Shown here one piece after another: positions 15,136 to 23,290 of a stretch of 64,000 nucleotides of DNA. A program made the translations under genes and the position numbers. Numbering within the stretch: position 1 is the stretch's first letter; the number at the start of each line of letters is the position of its first letter. Source of the DNA: DASSUW01 sp036257565 (lineage in GTDB: Bacteria; Actinomycetota; Thermoleophilia; Solirubrobacterales; Solirubrobacteraceae); contig DATAFH010000063.1 in assembly GCA_036257565.1 (NCBI GenBank), forward strand, positions 1 through 64,000. Direction: 5' to 3'. A model generated the notes under the pieces. That model saw only the letters and a list, made by a program, of their open reading frames with translations. It did no database searches and was not told where the DNA came from.

Positions 15136-15912
15136 ATGCAGCCCGAACTCGAGATCGGCCCCATCACGCTGCAGACCTTCGGGCTCATGATGGGCCTGGG
15201 GTTCGTGGCCGCGGGCATCCTCGCGGGGCGCTACCTGAAGGAGCTCGGCAAGCCCGTCGACTGGGCGTACGAGATGGTGTTCGCGGCGCTCGTGGGCGGC
15301 CTGGTCGGCGCGCGGCTGTGGTGGGTCGGGGAGAACTGGTCGGAGGCGAAGGACGATCTGCTCGGCAGCCTCTTCTCGGGCTCCGGCCTGGTCTGGTACG
15401 GCGGCGCGCTCGGTGGCGCGGTGGCCGTGCTCCTCTGGGCCTGGCGGCGCAACTTCCTGTCGCGGCAGCTGCTCGACGTGGCGGCGCCGGGGCTCGCCGT
15501 GGGCTACGCGTTCGGGCGCGTCGGCTGCCAGCTGGCCGGTGACGGCGACTACGGCATCCCGTGGAACGGGCCGTGGGCGATGTCGTATCCCGACGGCACC
15601 GTGCCCACGACCGAGGAGGTCCACCCGACCCCGGTCTACGAGTCGCTGACGATGTTCCTCGTCGCCGCGCTGCTGTGGCGCTGGCGCCACCGGTGGCGGC
15701 CGGGCACGCTGTTCGCCGTCTACCTGATCCTGGCGGGGCTGGAGCGCTTCCTCGTCGAGTTCATCAGGCGCAACGAGGAGGTGCTGTTCGGCCTCACGCA
15801 GCCGCAGCTTTTCTCGATCCTCATGATCGCCGGGGGCGCGGCCTTCCTGGCGTACCTGCGCCGCGAGTCCGGCGCCCGGGCGCCCGCCCGCGCCGCCAGC
15901 TCGCGCGCGTAA
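15136..15912 (+). CDS. lgt: Prolipoprotein diacylglyceryl transferase
   Basis: A 258-aa integral membrane enzyme that attaches diacylglycerol from phosphatidylglycerol to the lipobox Cys of prolipoproteins. About seven hydrophobic segments are visible. The signature is FGRVGCQLAGDGDYGIPWNG, and the later family block is HPTPVYESLTMFLVAALLW then RFLVEFIRRNE. It would process the lipoproteins encoded in this window at 5745, 20404 and 23291. The C-terminus has an Ala/Arg-rich tail. The ATG is the first start in the frame; no strong ribosome site is visible. Confidence 0.95.
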   Translation: MQPELEIGPITLQTFGLMMGLGFVAAGILAGRYLKELGKPVDWAYEMVFAALVGGLVGARLWWVGENWSEAKDDLLGSLFSGSGLVWYGGALGGAVAVLLWAWRRNFLSRQLLDVAAPGLAVGYAFGRVGCQLAGDGDYGIPWNGPWAMSYPDGTVPTTEEVHPTPVYESLTMFLVAALLWRWRHRWRPGTLFAVYLILAGLERFLVEFIRRNEEVLFGLTQPQLFSILMIAGGAAFLAYLRRESGARAPARAASSRA

Positions 15913-15930
15913 CGCATAGCCTGCGCGGCC

Positions 15931-17145
15931 GTGTATCCCGAGGACTCCTCCGTCGATGGCGGCGCGCTGCGCATCGGGGGCTGCGATGCGGCCGATCTCG
16001 CCCGCGAGTTCGGGACGCCGGCCTACGTGGTCGCGGAGAACGATCTCCGCGCGCGGGCCCGGGAGTTCGTGGAGGCGTTTGGGCGGCAGCACCCGGGTCC
16101 GGGCGAGGTCGTGTACGCGTCGAAGGCGTTCCCGTGCACGGCGGTGCTGCGGGTGTTCGCCGAGGAGGGGCTGGGGTGCGACGTCGCGTCGGGCGGCGAG
16201 CTGCACCTCGCGCTGCGGGCGGGGTTCGCTCCCGAGCGGCTGTACCTGCACGGCAACGCCAAGTCCGACGCCGAGCTGGCGATGGCGCTCGAGCATGGCG
16301 TCGGCACGGTCGTGCTCGACAACGAGCAGGAGGCCGACCGGCTGCTCGCGCTGGGCGGCGGGCCGAGGCTGCTCGCGCGCGTCACGCCGGGGGTCGACGC
16401 CGACACGCACGAGCACATCCTCACGGGGCAGGCCGGCTCGAAGTTCGGGATGCCCCCCGAGGTGGCGCGGGAGCTCGCGGAGCGGGTCGACCTGGCGGGG
16501 CTGCACATGCACATCGGCTCCCAGATCCGCTCGCTCGATCCCTACCGCCGGGCGGTGGCCGCGCTCGCGCGGGTCGGCGACTTCGACGTCTACGACCTCG
16601 GCGGCGGGCTCGGGGTGCCGTACGTGCCGGGCGACGAGGCGGTCGAGCCGGCGGCGTGGGTCGAGGGCATGGTCGCCGCCGCACACGCTGAGCTGGGCTC
16701 CGGCAAGGAGCTCGTGCTCGAGCCGGGGCGCGCGCTCGTGGCGGGCGCCGGGGTCACGCTCTACCGCGTCGAGTCGGTCAAGCCGGGGCTGGCCGGCGAG
16801 CGGATCGTCGCGGTCGACGGCGGGATGTCCGACAATCTGCGGCCGATGCTCTACGGCGCCGCCTACCACGTCGACGTCGCGGGGCGCCTCGGGCAGCCCG
16901 GCGTGACCTGCACGGTGGTGGGCAAGCATTGCGAGTCCGGGGACGTGCTGGCGCGGGACGTCTCGCTCCCCGACCCACGCCCCGGCGACGTGCTCGTGAC
17001 GCCCGTCACCGGCGCCTACGGGCATGCGATGGCCAACAACTACAACGGCGTCCCCCGCCCGCCCGTCATCTTCTGTGCGGACGGTGACGCGCGGGTGGTC
17101 GTCCGCCGTGAGACCTACGAGGACCTTCATGGCCGAGACCTTTAG
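15931..17145 (+). CDS. lysA: Diaminopimelate decarboxylase
   Basis: PLP-dependent final step of lysine synthesis from meso-diaminopimelate. The 404-aa protein has normal length. The PLP lysine is in VVYASKAFPC, followed by LGCDVASGGELHLAL, HMHIGSQI, the glycine-rich phosphate loop DLGGGLGVPY, and the substrate-binding CESGDVLARD across the dimer interface, then GAYGHAMANNYNG. The GTG start lies 8 nt after TAGCCT (15917-15922), a good -10 box, so the mRNA is probably leaderless. It heads the operon lysA-hom-thrC-thrB, which joins the lysine and threonine branches of the aspartate pathway. Confidence 0.95.
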   Translation: MYPEDSSVDGGALRIGGCDAADLAREFGTPAYVVAENDLRARAREFVEAFGRQHPGPGEVVYASKAFPCTAVLRVFAEEGLGCDVASGGELHLALRAGFAPERLYLHGNAKSDAELAMALEHGVGTVVLDNEQEADRLLALGGGPRLLARVTPGVDADTHEHILTGQAGSKFGMPPEVARELAERVDLAGLHMHIGSQIRSLDPYRRAVAALARVGDFDVYDLGGGLGVPYVPGDEAVEPAAWVEGMVAAAHAELGSGKELVLEPGRALVAGAGVTLYRVESVKPGLAGERIVAVDGGMSDNLRPMLYGAAYHVDVAGRLGQPGVTCTVVGKHCESGDVLARDVSLPDPRPGDVLVTPVTGAYGHAMANNYNGVPRPPVIFCADGDARVVVRRETYEDLHGRDL

Positions 17146-18352
17146 CGTCGGACTGCTCGGCCACGGCACCGTCGGCTCGGCCTTTGCCCAGATGGTGGCC
17201 GAGCGCGCCGACGCGATCGTGCCGGTCACCGGGATGCGGCCCGAGATCAGCGGCATCCTCACGCGCTCTCAGGGCTCGTTCGAGGACATCCTGGAGCGGT
17301 CGGACCTGATCGTCGAGCTGATGGGGGGCATTGAGCCCGCGCGCGAGTACGTCCTCGCCGCCATGCGCGCCGGGAAGCACGTCGTCTCCGCCAACAAGCT
17401 GCTGCTCTCCCAGCACGGCGAGGAGCTGTGGGCCTGCGCGCGCGAGAACGAGGTGCAGCTGCGGTTCGAGGGGGCGGTGGCCGGGGTCGTCCCGGTGATC
17501 CGGGTGCTCCAGGAGTCGCTGGCCGCGTCGCGCGTGGAGCGCATCCACGGCATCGTCAACGGCACCACGAACTACATCCTGACCGAGATGGAGCGCTCCG
17601 GGCTCTCGTACACCGAGGCCCTCGGGCAGGCCCAGACGCTCGGCTATGCGGAGGCGGATCCGACCGACGACGTCACGGGCCGGGATGCGGCCGCCAAGAT
17701 GGCGATCCTCGCCCGGCTCGCGTTCTCGACGCCGGTGCACCTCGACCAGGTCGTCTACGAGGGAATCGAGCACCTCACGGGCGAGGACATCGAGTACGCC
17801 AAGGACCTCGGGCTGGGACTGAAGCTGATCGGGACGGCCGAGCGGGTGGACGACGGCATCAGCGTGCGCGTCCATCCCGCGTTCCTGTACGCGGGCCACC
17901 CGCTCGCCTCCGTGCACGGGCCGTTCAACGCGGTGACCGTCGAGTCGGAGGCGATCACCGAGGTCACCCTGTCGGGGCCGGGCGCCGGCGGGCCGCAGAC
18001 GGCGACCGCGGTGCTGGGCGACCTTGTGTCGGCCATGATCCCGCCCGCATCGACACCGGAGACGACCGAGTCGCTGGCGGTGGTGAACGACGTGGAGTCC
18101 GCGTTCTACCTGCACATGGAGGTCGCCGACCGCCCGGGCGTGCTGGCCCAGATCGCTGAACTGCTCGGCATGCAGGGCGCCTCGATCCGGTCGGTGGTCC
18201 AGAAGGGACTGGGCGACAACGCGCGGCTGGTGCTCATCCTCCACCCGCTGCTCGAGTCGCGCTTCTACGCCGCCGTGCGGCTGATCGGCCAGCTCGACTT
18301 CATCCGCTCCGCTCCGCGCGCGATCCGCGTGATCGATGAGGAGTTCACCTAG
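17129..18352 (+). CDS. hom: Homoserine dehydrogenase with ACT domain
   Basis: NAD(P)H-dependent reduction of aspartate semialdehyde to homoserine. The 407-aa protein has a Rossmann domain (VGLLGHGTVGSAFAQM), the catalytic domain (GIVNGTTNYILTEMERSGLS, GYAEADPTDDVTGRDAAAKM, LGLGLKLIGTAER), and a C-terminal ACT domain from about residue 330 (YLHMEVADRPGVLAQIAELL) for threonine feedback. The glycine-rich loop and the catalytic Lys of GRDAAAKMAI are present. The ATG lies inside the end of lysA (17-bp overlap), with GAGGA 5 nt upstream. Confidence 0.95.
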   Translation: MAETFSVGLLGHGTVGSAFAQMVAERADAIVPVTGMRPEISGILTRSQGSFEDILERSDLIVELMGGIEPAREYVLAAMRAGKHVVSANKLLLSQHGEELWACARENEVQLRFEGAVAGVVPVIRVLQESLAASRVERIHGIVNGTTNYILTEMERSGLSYTEALGQAQTLGYAEADPTDDVTGRDAAAKMAILARLAFSTPVHLDQVVYEGIEHLTGEDIEYAKDLGLGLKLIGTAERVDDGISVRVHPAFLYAGHPLASVHGPFNAVTVESEAITEVTLSGPGAGGPQTATAVLGDLVSAMIPPASTPETTESLAVVNDVESAFYLHMEVADRPGVLAQIAELLGMQGASIRSVVQKGLGDNARLVLILHPLLESRFYAAVRLIGQLDFIRSAPRAIRVIDEEFT

Positions 18353-19361
18353 CCCCGGGGTCATCGAGCGCTGGCGCGAGCGGCTGCCGTTCGCGCCCGG
18401 CGATCCCGTGGTCTCGCTCGCCGAGGGGTCCACGCCGCTGGTGCTGGCCGAGCGGGTGTCCGAGCGGGCGGGCTGTGAGGTATGGCTCAAGCTCGAGGGG
18501 ACGAACCCGAGCGGCTCGTTCAAGGACCGGGGGATGACCTGCGCGGTGTCGGCGGCCGTGCGCGACGGCGCCGAGGCGGTGATCTGCGCCTCGACCGGCA
18601 ACACGGCGGCGAGCGCGGCGGCCTACGCGGCGCGGGCGGGGCTCACCGGGGCGGTGATCGTCCCCGAGGGCAAGATCGCCACCGGGAAGCTGGCGCAGGC
18701 GCTGATGCACGGGGCGCGCGTGATCGCGCTGCGGGGCAACTTCGACGAGGCGCTCGCCCTCGTGCGGTCGCTCGTGGAGCGTCACCCGATCGCGCTCGTA
18801 AACTCGGTCAACCCGCTCCGGCTCGAGGGGCAGAAGACGGCGGCGCTGGAGATCGCGGACGAGCTCGGCCCGATCGACGCCCTGGCGATTCCAGTCGGGA
18901 ACGCGGGGAACATCACCGCGTACTGGAAGGGCTTCGTCGAGGTGGGGGAGCGCCCGATGATGCTCGGCTTCCAGGCCGAGGGCGCGGCGCCGCTCGTGCG
19001 CGGGGAGCCGGTGGCGGCGCCGGAGACGGTGGCGAGTGCGATCCGCATCGGCAACCCGGCCCGCTGGGAGGAGGCGATGAACGCGATGGCCTCGTCGCAC
19101 GGCGCCGTGCGCGCGGTGTCCGACGAGCAGATCCTCGACGCCTACCGGTTCCTCGCCGCTCACGAGGGCGTGTTCTGCGAGCCGGCCTCGGCGACCAGCG
19201 TCGCCGGACTGCTGGCCCACGGCGCCGAAGGGGCCGAGCGGGTCGTGTGCGTGCTCACGGGCCACGGCCTCAAGGACCCCCAGACCGCGCTCGCCCGAGC
19301 CGGCTCCGTGGTCCCGTGCGAGCCGGACCTCGCGGCCGTCGAGCGCGCCGTGCTGGGGTGA
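18336..19361 (+). CDS. thrC: Threonine synthase
   Basis: PLP enzyme converting O-phosphohomoserine to threonine. The 341-aa protein is of the short type. The PLP lysine is in GTNPSGSFKDRGMTCAVS, the phosphate loop in CASTGNTAASAAAYAARAGL, and the glycine-rich segment IPVGNAGNITAYWKGF follows. ATG 18336 overlaps hom by 17 bp; no strong ribosome site is seen, so it probably depends on coupling. Its stop shares a base with the thrB ATG. Confidence 0.95.
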   Translation: MRSSPSPGVIERWRERLPFAPGDPVVSLAEGSTPLVLAERVSERAGCEVWLKLEGTNPSGSFKDRGMTCAVSAAVRDGAEAVICASTGNTAASAAAYAARAGLTGAVIVPEGKIATGKLAQALMHGARVIALRGNFDEALALVRSLVERHPIALVNSVNPLRLEGQKTAALEIADELGPIDALAIPVGNAGNITAYWKGFVEVGERPMMLGFQAEGAAPLVRGEPVAAPETVASAIRIGNPARWEEAMNAMASSHGAVRAVSDEQILDAYRFLAAHEGVFCEPASATSVAGLLAHGAEGAERVVCVLTGHGLKDPQTALARAGSVVPCEPDLAAVERAVLG

Positions 19362-20206
19362 TGAGCAGCGCGGTCCGCGTGCGCGTGCCGGCCTCCTCGG
19401 CGAACCTCGGCCCGGGGTTCGATGTGCTGGCGGCGGCGCTGGGACTGCACATGGAGGTCGAGGTGCGCGAGACGGGGCGCTTCCGCGTTCACACGCAGCT
19501 CGCGATCGCGCGGGACCGGCGCAACCTCTGCGTGCGCGGGTTCGCGACGCTGCGGCCGCCGGACGGTGTGGAGTTCACGATCCGGTCGCAGATCCCGCTC
19601 TCAGGCGGGCTGGGGACGAGCGCGGCGGCGTACGTAGCAGGCCTGCTGGCGGCCGACCGGCTGAACGGCGGCGGCGCGGACGTGCTCGCCGAGGCCGTGC
19701 GGCTCGAGGGCCACCCCGACAACGTCGCCGCGGCGCTGCTCGGCGGCTTCGTGGTCTGCACCGGCGCGCGGGCGACCCGGCTCGACCCTCCGGCGGGCCT
19801 CAAGTCGGTGCTCGTGGTCCCCGACCGGGCGGTCCGCACCGCGAAGGCGCGAGCGGCGCTGCCCGCGGCGGTGCCGATGGCCGACGCGGTGTTCAACGTC
19901 GGCCGCGCGAGCCTGCTCGTCCTCGGCCTCGCCCGCGGCGACTTCGACCTCGTCGCCCGCGGGCTCGACGACCGGCTCCACCAGCCGCGCCGCGAGCCGC
20001 TCTACCCGCGGTCGATGGCTCTCGTGCGCAGCGCCCGCGAGCTCGGGGCGCTCGGCGCCACGATCTCGGGGGCGGGTCCGGCCGTGCTCGTGTGGGTGCG
20101 GTCGGGGGAGGCTGCTGCGGTTGCCCGGCGGCTGGAGGGTGTTGCCGCGGGATGGGCGCGGGTGATGCGCCTGCCGTTTGACGCGGGTGGTGCCGTCATC
20201 GTTTGA
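19361..20206 (+). CDS. thrB: Homoserine kinase (GHMP family)
   Basis: ATP-dependent phosphorylation of homoserine, supplying the ThrC substrate. The 281-aa GHMP kinase has the N-terminal VRVPASSANLGPGFDVLAAA, the ATP loop IPLSGGLGTSAAAYVAG, the block EGHPDNVAAALLGGFVV, and the C-terminal GATISGAGPAVLVWV. The ATG overlaps the thrC stop (TGATG). It is the last gene of the operon. Its stop codon falls on the first base of a 21-bp terminal inverted repeat, so an inserted element or terminator-like structure directly abuts the gene. Confidence 0.95.
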   Translation: MSSAVRVRVPASSANLGPGFDVLAAALGLHMEVEVRETGRFRVHTQLAIARDRRNLCVRGFATLRPPDGVEFTIRSQIPLSGGLGTSAAAYVAGLLAADRLNGGGADVLAEAVRLEGHPDNVAAALLGGFVVCTGARATRLDPPAGLKSVLVVPDRAVRTAKARAALPAAVPMADAVFNVGRASLLVLGLARGDFDLVARGLDDRLHQPRREPLYPRSMALVRSARELGALGATISGAGPAVLVWVRSGEAAAVARRLEGVAAGWARVMRLPFDAGGAVIV

Positions 20207-20394
20207 ACGGCGGCTGGGTAGGGAGGCGGCAGGGTCGGGGAGTTTCGTGCAATTCGGGGATCGCCCGATCGCCCGTTTGCACTTTTCTCTCCTAGACGGG
20301 GAGAAAGGTGCATCTCGGTGTTGGGCGGCGCGCCGACATGCACGATGTTCCCGAGCGCGGCCGGCTCCCTCACCCTCCCTACCCAGCCGCCGTT
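20206..20394. repeat. 189-bp element with perfect 21-bp terminal inverted repeats
   Basis: Bases 20206-20226 are the exact reverse complement of 20374-20394. Inside is a strong hairpin with 14-nt arms (20279-20292 and 20298-20311, GCACTTTTCTCTCC paired with GGGGAGAAAGGTGC through two G-T pairs) and a TAGAC loop, plus a short direct repeat GATCGCCC. No gene is supported in it. It fills the whole gap between the convergent thrB and L,D-transpeptidase genes. It could be a MITE or REP-like element that also works as terminator. I see no clear target-site duplication. Confidence 0.75.
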
Positions 20395-20403
20395 GACGTT
20401 CGC

Positions 20404-21129
20404 TCAGGCGGCGACCACAACCGGAGCCCCCAGCGGCACGGCCCGCATCAACGCCCGAATGTCCCGCTCCCGCGCCCGCATGCATCCGAGCGACACAGGC
20501 CGCCCCACCGTCACCGGGTTCGGCGTGCCGTGAACCGCGAGCCGGTCGCCTCCCGGCCAGCCGGGCAGCAGCTCCGTCTGGTGGCCGGACAGGGCCACGG
20601 CGCAGCAGCCGTACGGCGAGTCGGGTCGCTGCGCGTGCAGCCGGTCGGTGACCGCGAAGCGGCCGATGGGCGTCGGCGTTCCGGGGCGGCCGACGGCGAC
20701 CGGGAAGCGCAGCAGCACTCGGTGGCCCCGTCGCAGCGTCAGCTGCCGCCGCGACCGGTCGACGCGCACCCACACGTCCGTGGCGCCCAGCCGGGCGGCC
20801 GAAGCCCGGAGCCACGCGTGCCGGCCGTTGCGACGCTCGGCCGCGATCACGCGCAGCCACGGGCCGCGCCGCCCCGTGACGGCCAGCACGCGGCGCGACC
20901 CGAACTCCGTCCGCCGCCCGATCCGCGCCACGACCCGCCCGCCGGGCGAGACCCGCAGCGCCGCCCGCCGCACCACCCGCGCGGTGAGGAAGCGACCGCG
21001 CGGCGCCCGGTCGCCCTCCTCGACGACCGCGAAGTGGTCGCTCCCGCCCGCCGGCGCCGGTGGCGCAGCCGTCTCGCCGCAACCCACAAGCGCGACGCCC
21101 AGGGCAGCGGCAGCGGCGAGCGACCGCAT
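20404..21129 (-). CDS. L,D-transpeptidase lipoprotein (YkuD domain)
   Basis: A 241-aa lipoprotein. The lipobox is LVGCG (Cys17). An SH3-like N-terminal region (TARVVRRAALRVSPGGRVVA) precedes the YkuD catalytic domain from about residue 118. The catalytic His200 is in LAVHGTPNP and the nucleophile Cys216 in PVSLGCMRARERD, matching the family pattern HGT...S.GCxR. It would make 3-3 cross-links in peptidoglycan or attach partners to it outside the membrane. The sequence DSPYGCCAVALSG adds two further cysteines. Its stop is 10 bp from the inverted-repeat element and its ATG is 3 bp from the stop of the ParA gene, so it is the second gene of that unit. Confidence 0.92.
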   Translation of the reverse strand: MRSLAAAAALGVALVGCGETAAPPAPAGGSDHFAVVEEGDRAPRGRFLTARVVRRAALRVSPGGRVVARIGRRTEFGSRRVLAVTGRRGPWLRVIAAERRNGRHAWLRASAARLGATDVWVRVDRSRRQLTLRRGHRVLLRFPVAVGRPGTPTPIGRFAVTDRLHAQRPDSPYGCCAVALSGHQTELLPGWPGGDRLAVHGTPNPVTVGRPVSLGCMRARERDIRALMRAVPLGAPVVVAA

Positions 21130-21132
21130 CGC

Positions 21133-21912
21133 TCAGCTCGCGAGCAGCGGCTTCAGCGCCCGGCGGGCGTCGCGGAGCCCGATGCGGCTGAGGACCTCGT
21201 CCGCCAGCGCCAGGTAGTCGGCGCCCAGGTCGGGCCGGTGGTCGAGGATCGAGAGGCCCTTCTCCGCCGACTCCGCGTAGGCGATCGAGGAGCGGATGAC
21301 GGTCTTGAACACCTTGTCGCCGAAGTGCTCGGAGAGCTGGTCGTAGGCCTCGCGCGAGTGGATCGTCCGCATGTCGGCGATGTTCATGACCACCCCGAGC
21401 CACTCGAGATCGGGGTTGTAGAACTCCTTCGCCTGCTCGATCACGTCCAGCGCGCCCTGCACGCCCTGCAGCGCGAAGTACTGCGCCTCCGAGGAGATGA
21501 GCGCCCAGTCGGACGCCACGAGCCCGTTGATGGTCAGCAGCCCGAGCGCCGGCGGGCAGTCGATCAGCACGACGTCGTGCTGCTTGCGGGCGTCCTTCAA
21601 GGCCTTCCGCAGCACGAGCTCGCGGCCCATCTTGCCGGACATCGAGCGCTCCACCTCAGCGAGGATCGGCGTCGCCGGCACGATCCCGTCGTGAACGGCG
21701 GCCCGTGCCTTGGCGTCGCCGGCCAGCACGTCGGCGATCGTGGGCGTGGCGTCCGGCGGGACGTCGAAGTAGTCCGACAGGTTGCCCTGCGGGTCGAGGT
21801 CGATGGTGAGGACGTCGAGGCCCACGCGCCGCAGCACGTCGGCCAGAGTCCGCACCGTGGTCGTCTTTCCTGTGCCGCCCTTGAGCGACAGCACCGCGAT
21901 GGTCTCGGCCAT
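21133..21912 (-). CDS. ParA/Soj-family ATPase
   Basis: A 259-aa deviant Walker ATPase. The P-loop is LSLKGGTGKTTTVRTLA with the signature Lys, the switch I region DLDPQGNLSDYFDVPP, Walker B VVLIDCPPALGLLTINGL, and a C-terminal DNA-binding surface (REAYDQLSEHFGDKVFKTVI). ParA dimers bind DNA non-specifically and position chromosomes or protein cargo. No ParB gene is adjacent, so this is an orphan and not obviously the chromosome segregation copy. I chose ATG 21912; GTG 21924 is also possible. The next gene upstream encodes an FHA protein, and downstream is an L,D-transpeptidase, so the cargo may be cell-envelope related. Confidence 0.9.
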   Translation of the reverse strand: MAETIAVLSLKGGTGKTTTVRTLADVLRRVGLDVLTIDLDPQGNLSDYFDVPPDATPTIADVLAGDAKARAAVHDGIVPATPILAEVERSMSGKMGRELVLRKALKDARKQHDVVLIDCPPALGLLTINGLVASDWALISSEAQYFALQGVQGALDVIEQAKEFYNPDLEWLGVVMNIADMRTIHSREAYDQLSEHFGDKVFKTVIRSSIAYAESAEKGLSILDHRPDLGADYLALADEVLSRIGLRDARRALKPLLAS

Positions 21913-21951
21913 TGAGGCCGCCACGATACCGTCCGCGCGGGAGCCGGACCG

Positions 21952-22425
21952 CTACTCGGCGGTGACCGCGGGGGCGGGCGCGACGGGCGCCTCGGCGGCC
22001 GTCGTGTCCATGAAGAACAGCGTGTGGCGGCCGATCACGATCTCGTCGCCGTCGGTCAGCGGGCTCCACTCCACGCGCCGGCCGTTGACGAAGATGCCGT
22101 TCAGCGACCGGTCGTCGAGCACCCGCACCCCGTCCGTCTGGCTGACGACCAGAGCGTGGCGTCGGGAGACCGTTGCGTCGTCGAACCGGACGTCCGCGGC
22201 GAGCGACCGGCCGATCCGCGTCCACTCGCGCGACACGGCCACGACCACGTGGCGGCCGCTCTCCTCGTAGGCGAGGTACTTGCCGGGCTCCGGCACCCCG
22301 GCGCGCGCGTCCTCGACCCACGACGGGCGCTCGCGGCGCGCAGGCTCGGCGGCTACCGGCATGGCGCCCTCGCCGCCCACTGGCAGGGTTCCGGTGTTCT
22401 GCGGGTCGGGAGTGCGCTCGTCCAT
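21952..22425 (-). CDS. FHA-domain protein
   Basis: A 157-aa protein from ATG 22425 (AAGG is 5 nt upstream; ATG 22443 is an alternative). Residues 1-60 are a flexible Pro/Ala-rich region ending in RPSWVEDARAGVPEPGKYLA. The FHA domain is about residues 70-145: RIGRSLAADVRFDDATVSRR then HALVVSQTDGVRVLDDRSLN and GIFVNGRRVEWSPLTDGDEI. The conserved Arg, Ser and Asn residues that read phosphothreonine are present (GRS, SRRH, NG). It likely links a Ser/Thr kinase to the ParA or wall genes downstream. No kinase is in the window. Confidence 0.88.
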   Translation of the reverse strand: MDERTPDPQNTGTLPVGGEGAMPVAAEPARRERPSWVEDARAGVPEPGKYLAYEESGRHVVVAVSREWTRIGRSLAADVRFDDATVSRRHALVVSQTDGVRVLDDRSLNGIFVNGRRVEWSPLTDGDEIVIGRHTLFFMDTTAAEAPVAPAPAVTAE

Positions 22426-22497
22426 CGTCGCCTTTCCGATCATAGGGTCCGGGTCAATGGAGGGTTCGGTGTGTCCGCGGCGAAACGAGATCGGACC

Positions 22498-22758
22498 ATG
22501 CTGGCTCTCACGCGCCATCGCCAGCCGCTCATGGAGATCTCCCTCCTCCGGCACAGCGTGGGCGCCCTCGGGGCCCGCCGGCACGGCTGCGTGCACTGCC
22601 ATCGTACTCCGCTGGTCGGTGAGCTGGTCCACATGTACGGTGAGCGCCTCGTCTGCGAGCTCTGCCGCTCGCGCCACCGCGAGGCGCCGGCGCGCACCGA
22701 GGTCGTGCGCTCCCCCGAGCACGAGCGCGCCGTGCGCTCGCGCCCGCGCGCGGCCTGA
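22498..22758 (+). CDS. Small zinc-ribbon-like protein
   Basis: An 86-aa protein with two CxxC knuckles, GCVHCHRTPLVGELVHMYGE and RLVCELC, that should bind one zinc ion. The N-terminus (MEISLLRHSVGALGARRH) is basic and the C-terminus is rich in Arg and Ala. The start may be ATG 22498 or ATG 22531. The family is unknown to me. Possible roles are nucleic-acid binding or a redox switch. It is divergent from the FHA gene across a gap of about 70 bp. Confidence 0.65.
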   Translation: MLALTRHRQPLMEISLLRHSVGALGARRHGCVHCHRTPLVGELVHMYGERLVCELCRSRHREAPARTEVVRSPEHERAVRSRPRAA

Positions 22759-22782
22759 GCGGCCATTATGCTTCCGGCCGCC

Positions 22783-23280
22783 GTGGATCCCGTGACCGCC
22801 AGCGTCTCGATCGACCGCCCGCGCGAGGAGGTCTTCGCGTACCTGGTGGACGTCGCCAACCACTCCGAGTTCAGCGACCACTACCTCAACCACTTCCGGC
22901 TCACCCGGCTCGAGTCGGTCGGCCAGGGAGCGGGGGCGCGGTTCAAGATCGATGCGCCGCTCAATCGCTTCAGCTGGTCGGACATGACGTTCGTGACCGT
23001 CGAGCCACCGCACCGGATCGTCGCGCTCGGCCGCGGTGGCAAGTTCAACCGCATCAAGACCACGACGATCTGGACGCTCGACCGCGCGCCCGGCGGCGGC
23101 ACCGACGTCGAGTACATGATCGAGACCGAGCCCTTGCTGCGGAGCGACCGGCTCGTGGAGGCGCTGACCGGCCAGCGCGGCTGGTTCAAGCGCAACGTCC
23201 GGAAGGCGCTGCGCCGGCTCCAGGCGATCCTCGAGGAGAACGAGGATCGCGGCGCGCGGGCGACCGTGGCGGGGGTCTAG
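22783..23280 (+). CDS. SRPBCC-family (polyketide cyclase/START-like) protein
   Basis: A 165-aa protein with the helix-grip fold. It begins TASVSIDRPREEVFAYLVDV, continues DMTFVTVEPPHRIVALGRGG and TTIWTLDRAPGGGTDVEYMI, and ends in a long amphipathic helix (WFKRNVRKALRRLQAILEEN). Such proteins hold a hydrophobic ligand in a deep pocket; the ligand is unknown. I start it at GTG 22783 and not at the upstream ATG 22768, because that ATG overlaps TATGCT (22767-22772), a good -10 box for a leaderless message. Confidence 0.85.
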   Translation: MDPVTASVSIDRPREEVFAYLVDVANHSEFSDHYLNHFRLTRLESVGQGAGARFKIDAPLNRFSWSDMTFVTVEPPHRIVALGRGGKFNRIKTTTIWTLDRAPGGGTDVEYMIETEPLLRSDRLVEALTGQRGWFKRNVRKALRRLQAILEENEDRGARATVAGV

Positions 23281-23290
23281 ACTCCGGCCG

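Noticed and set aside
15094..17262. A 722-codon open frame on the minus strand
   Set aside because: It is the GC-rich shadow of lgt and lysA; its peptide is Arg/Gly/Val/Asp-rich without motifs, while the plus strand encodes both enzymes fully.
20002..20373. A 123-codon minus-strand frame across the 189-bp element
   Set aside because: It is antisense to thrB for half its length and otherwise only the translation of the repeat element; no domain is seen.
21133..21912. Chromosomal ParAB system
   Set aside because: No parB, gidB or parS-like sites are next to it; the only ParB-fold gene (40567) is distant and lacks a DNA-binding domain.
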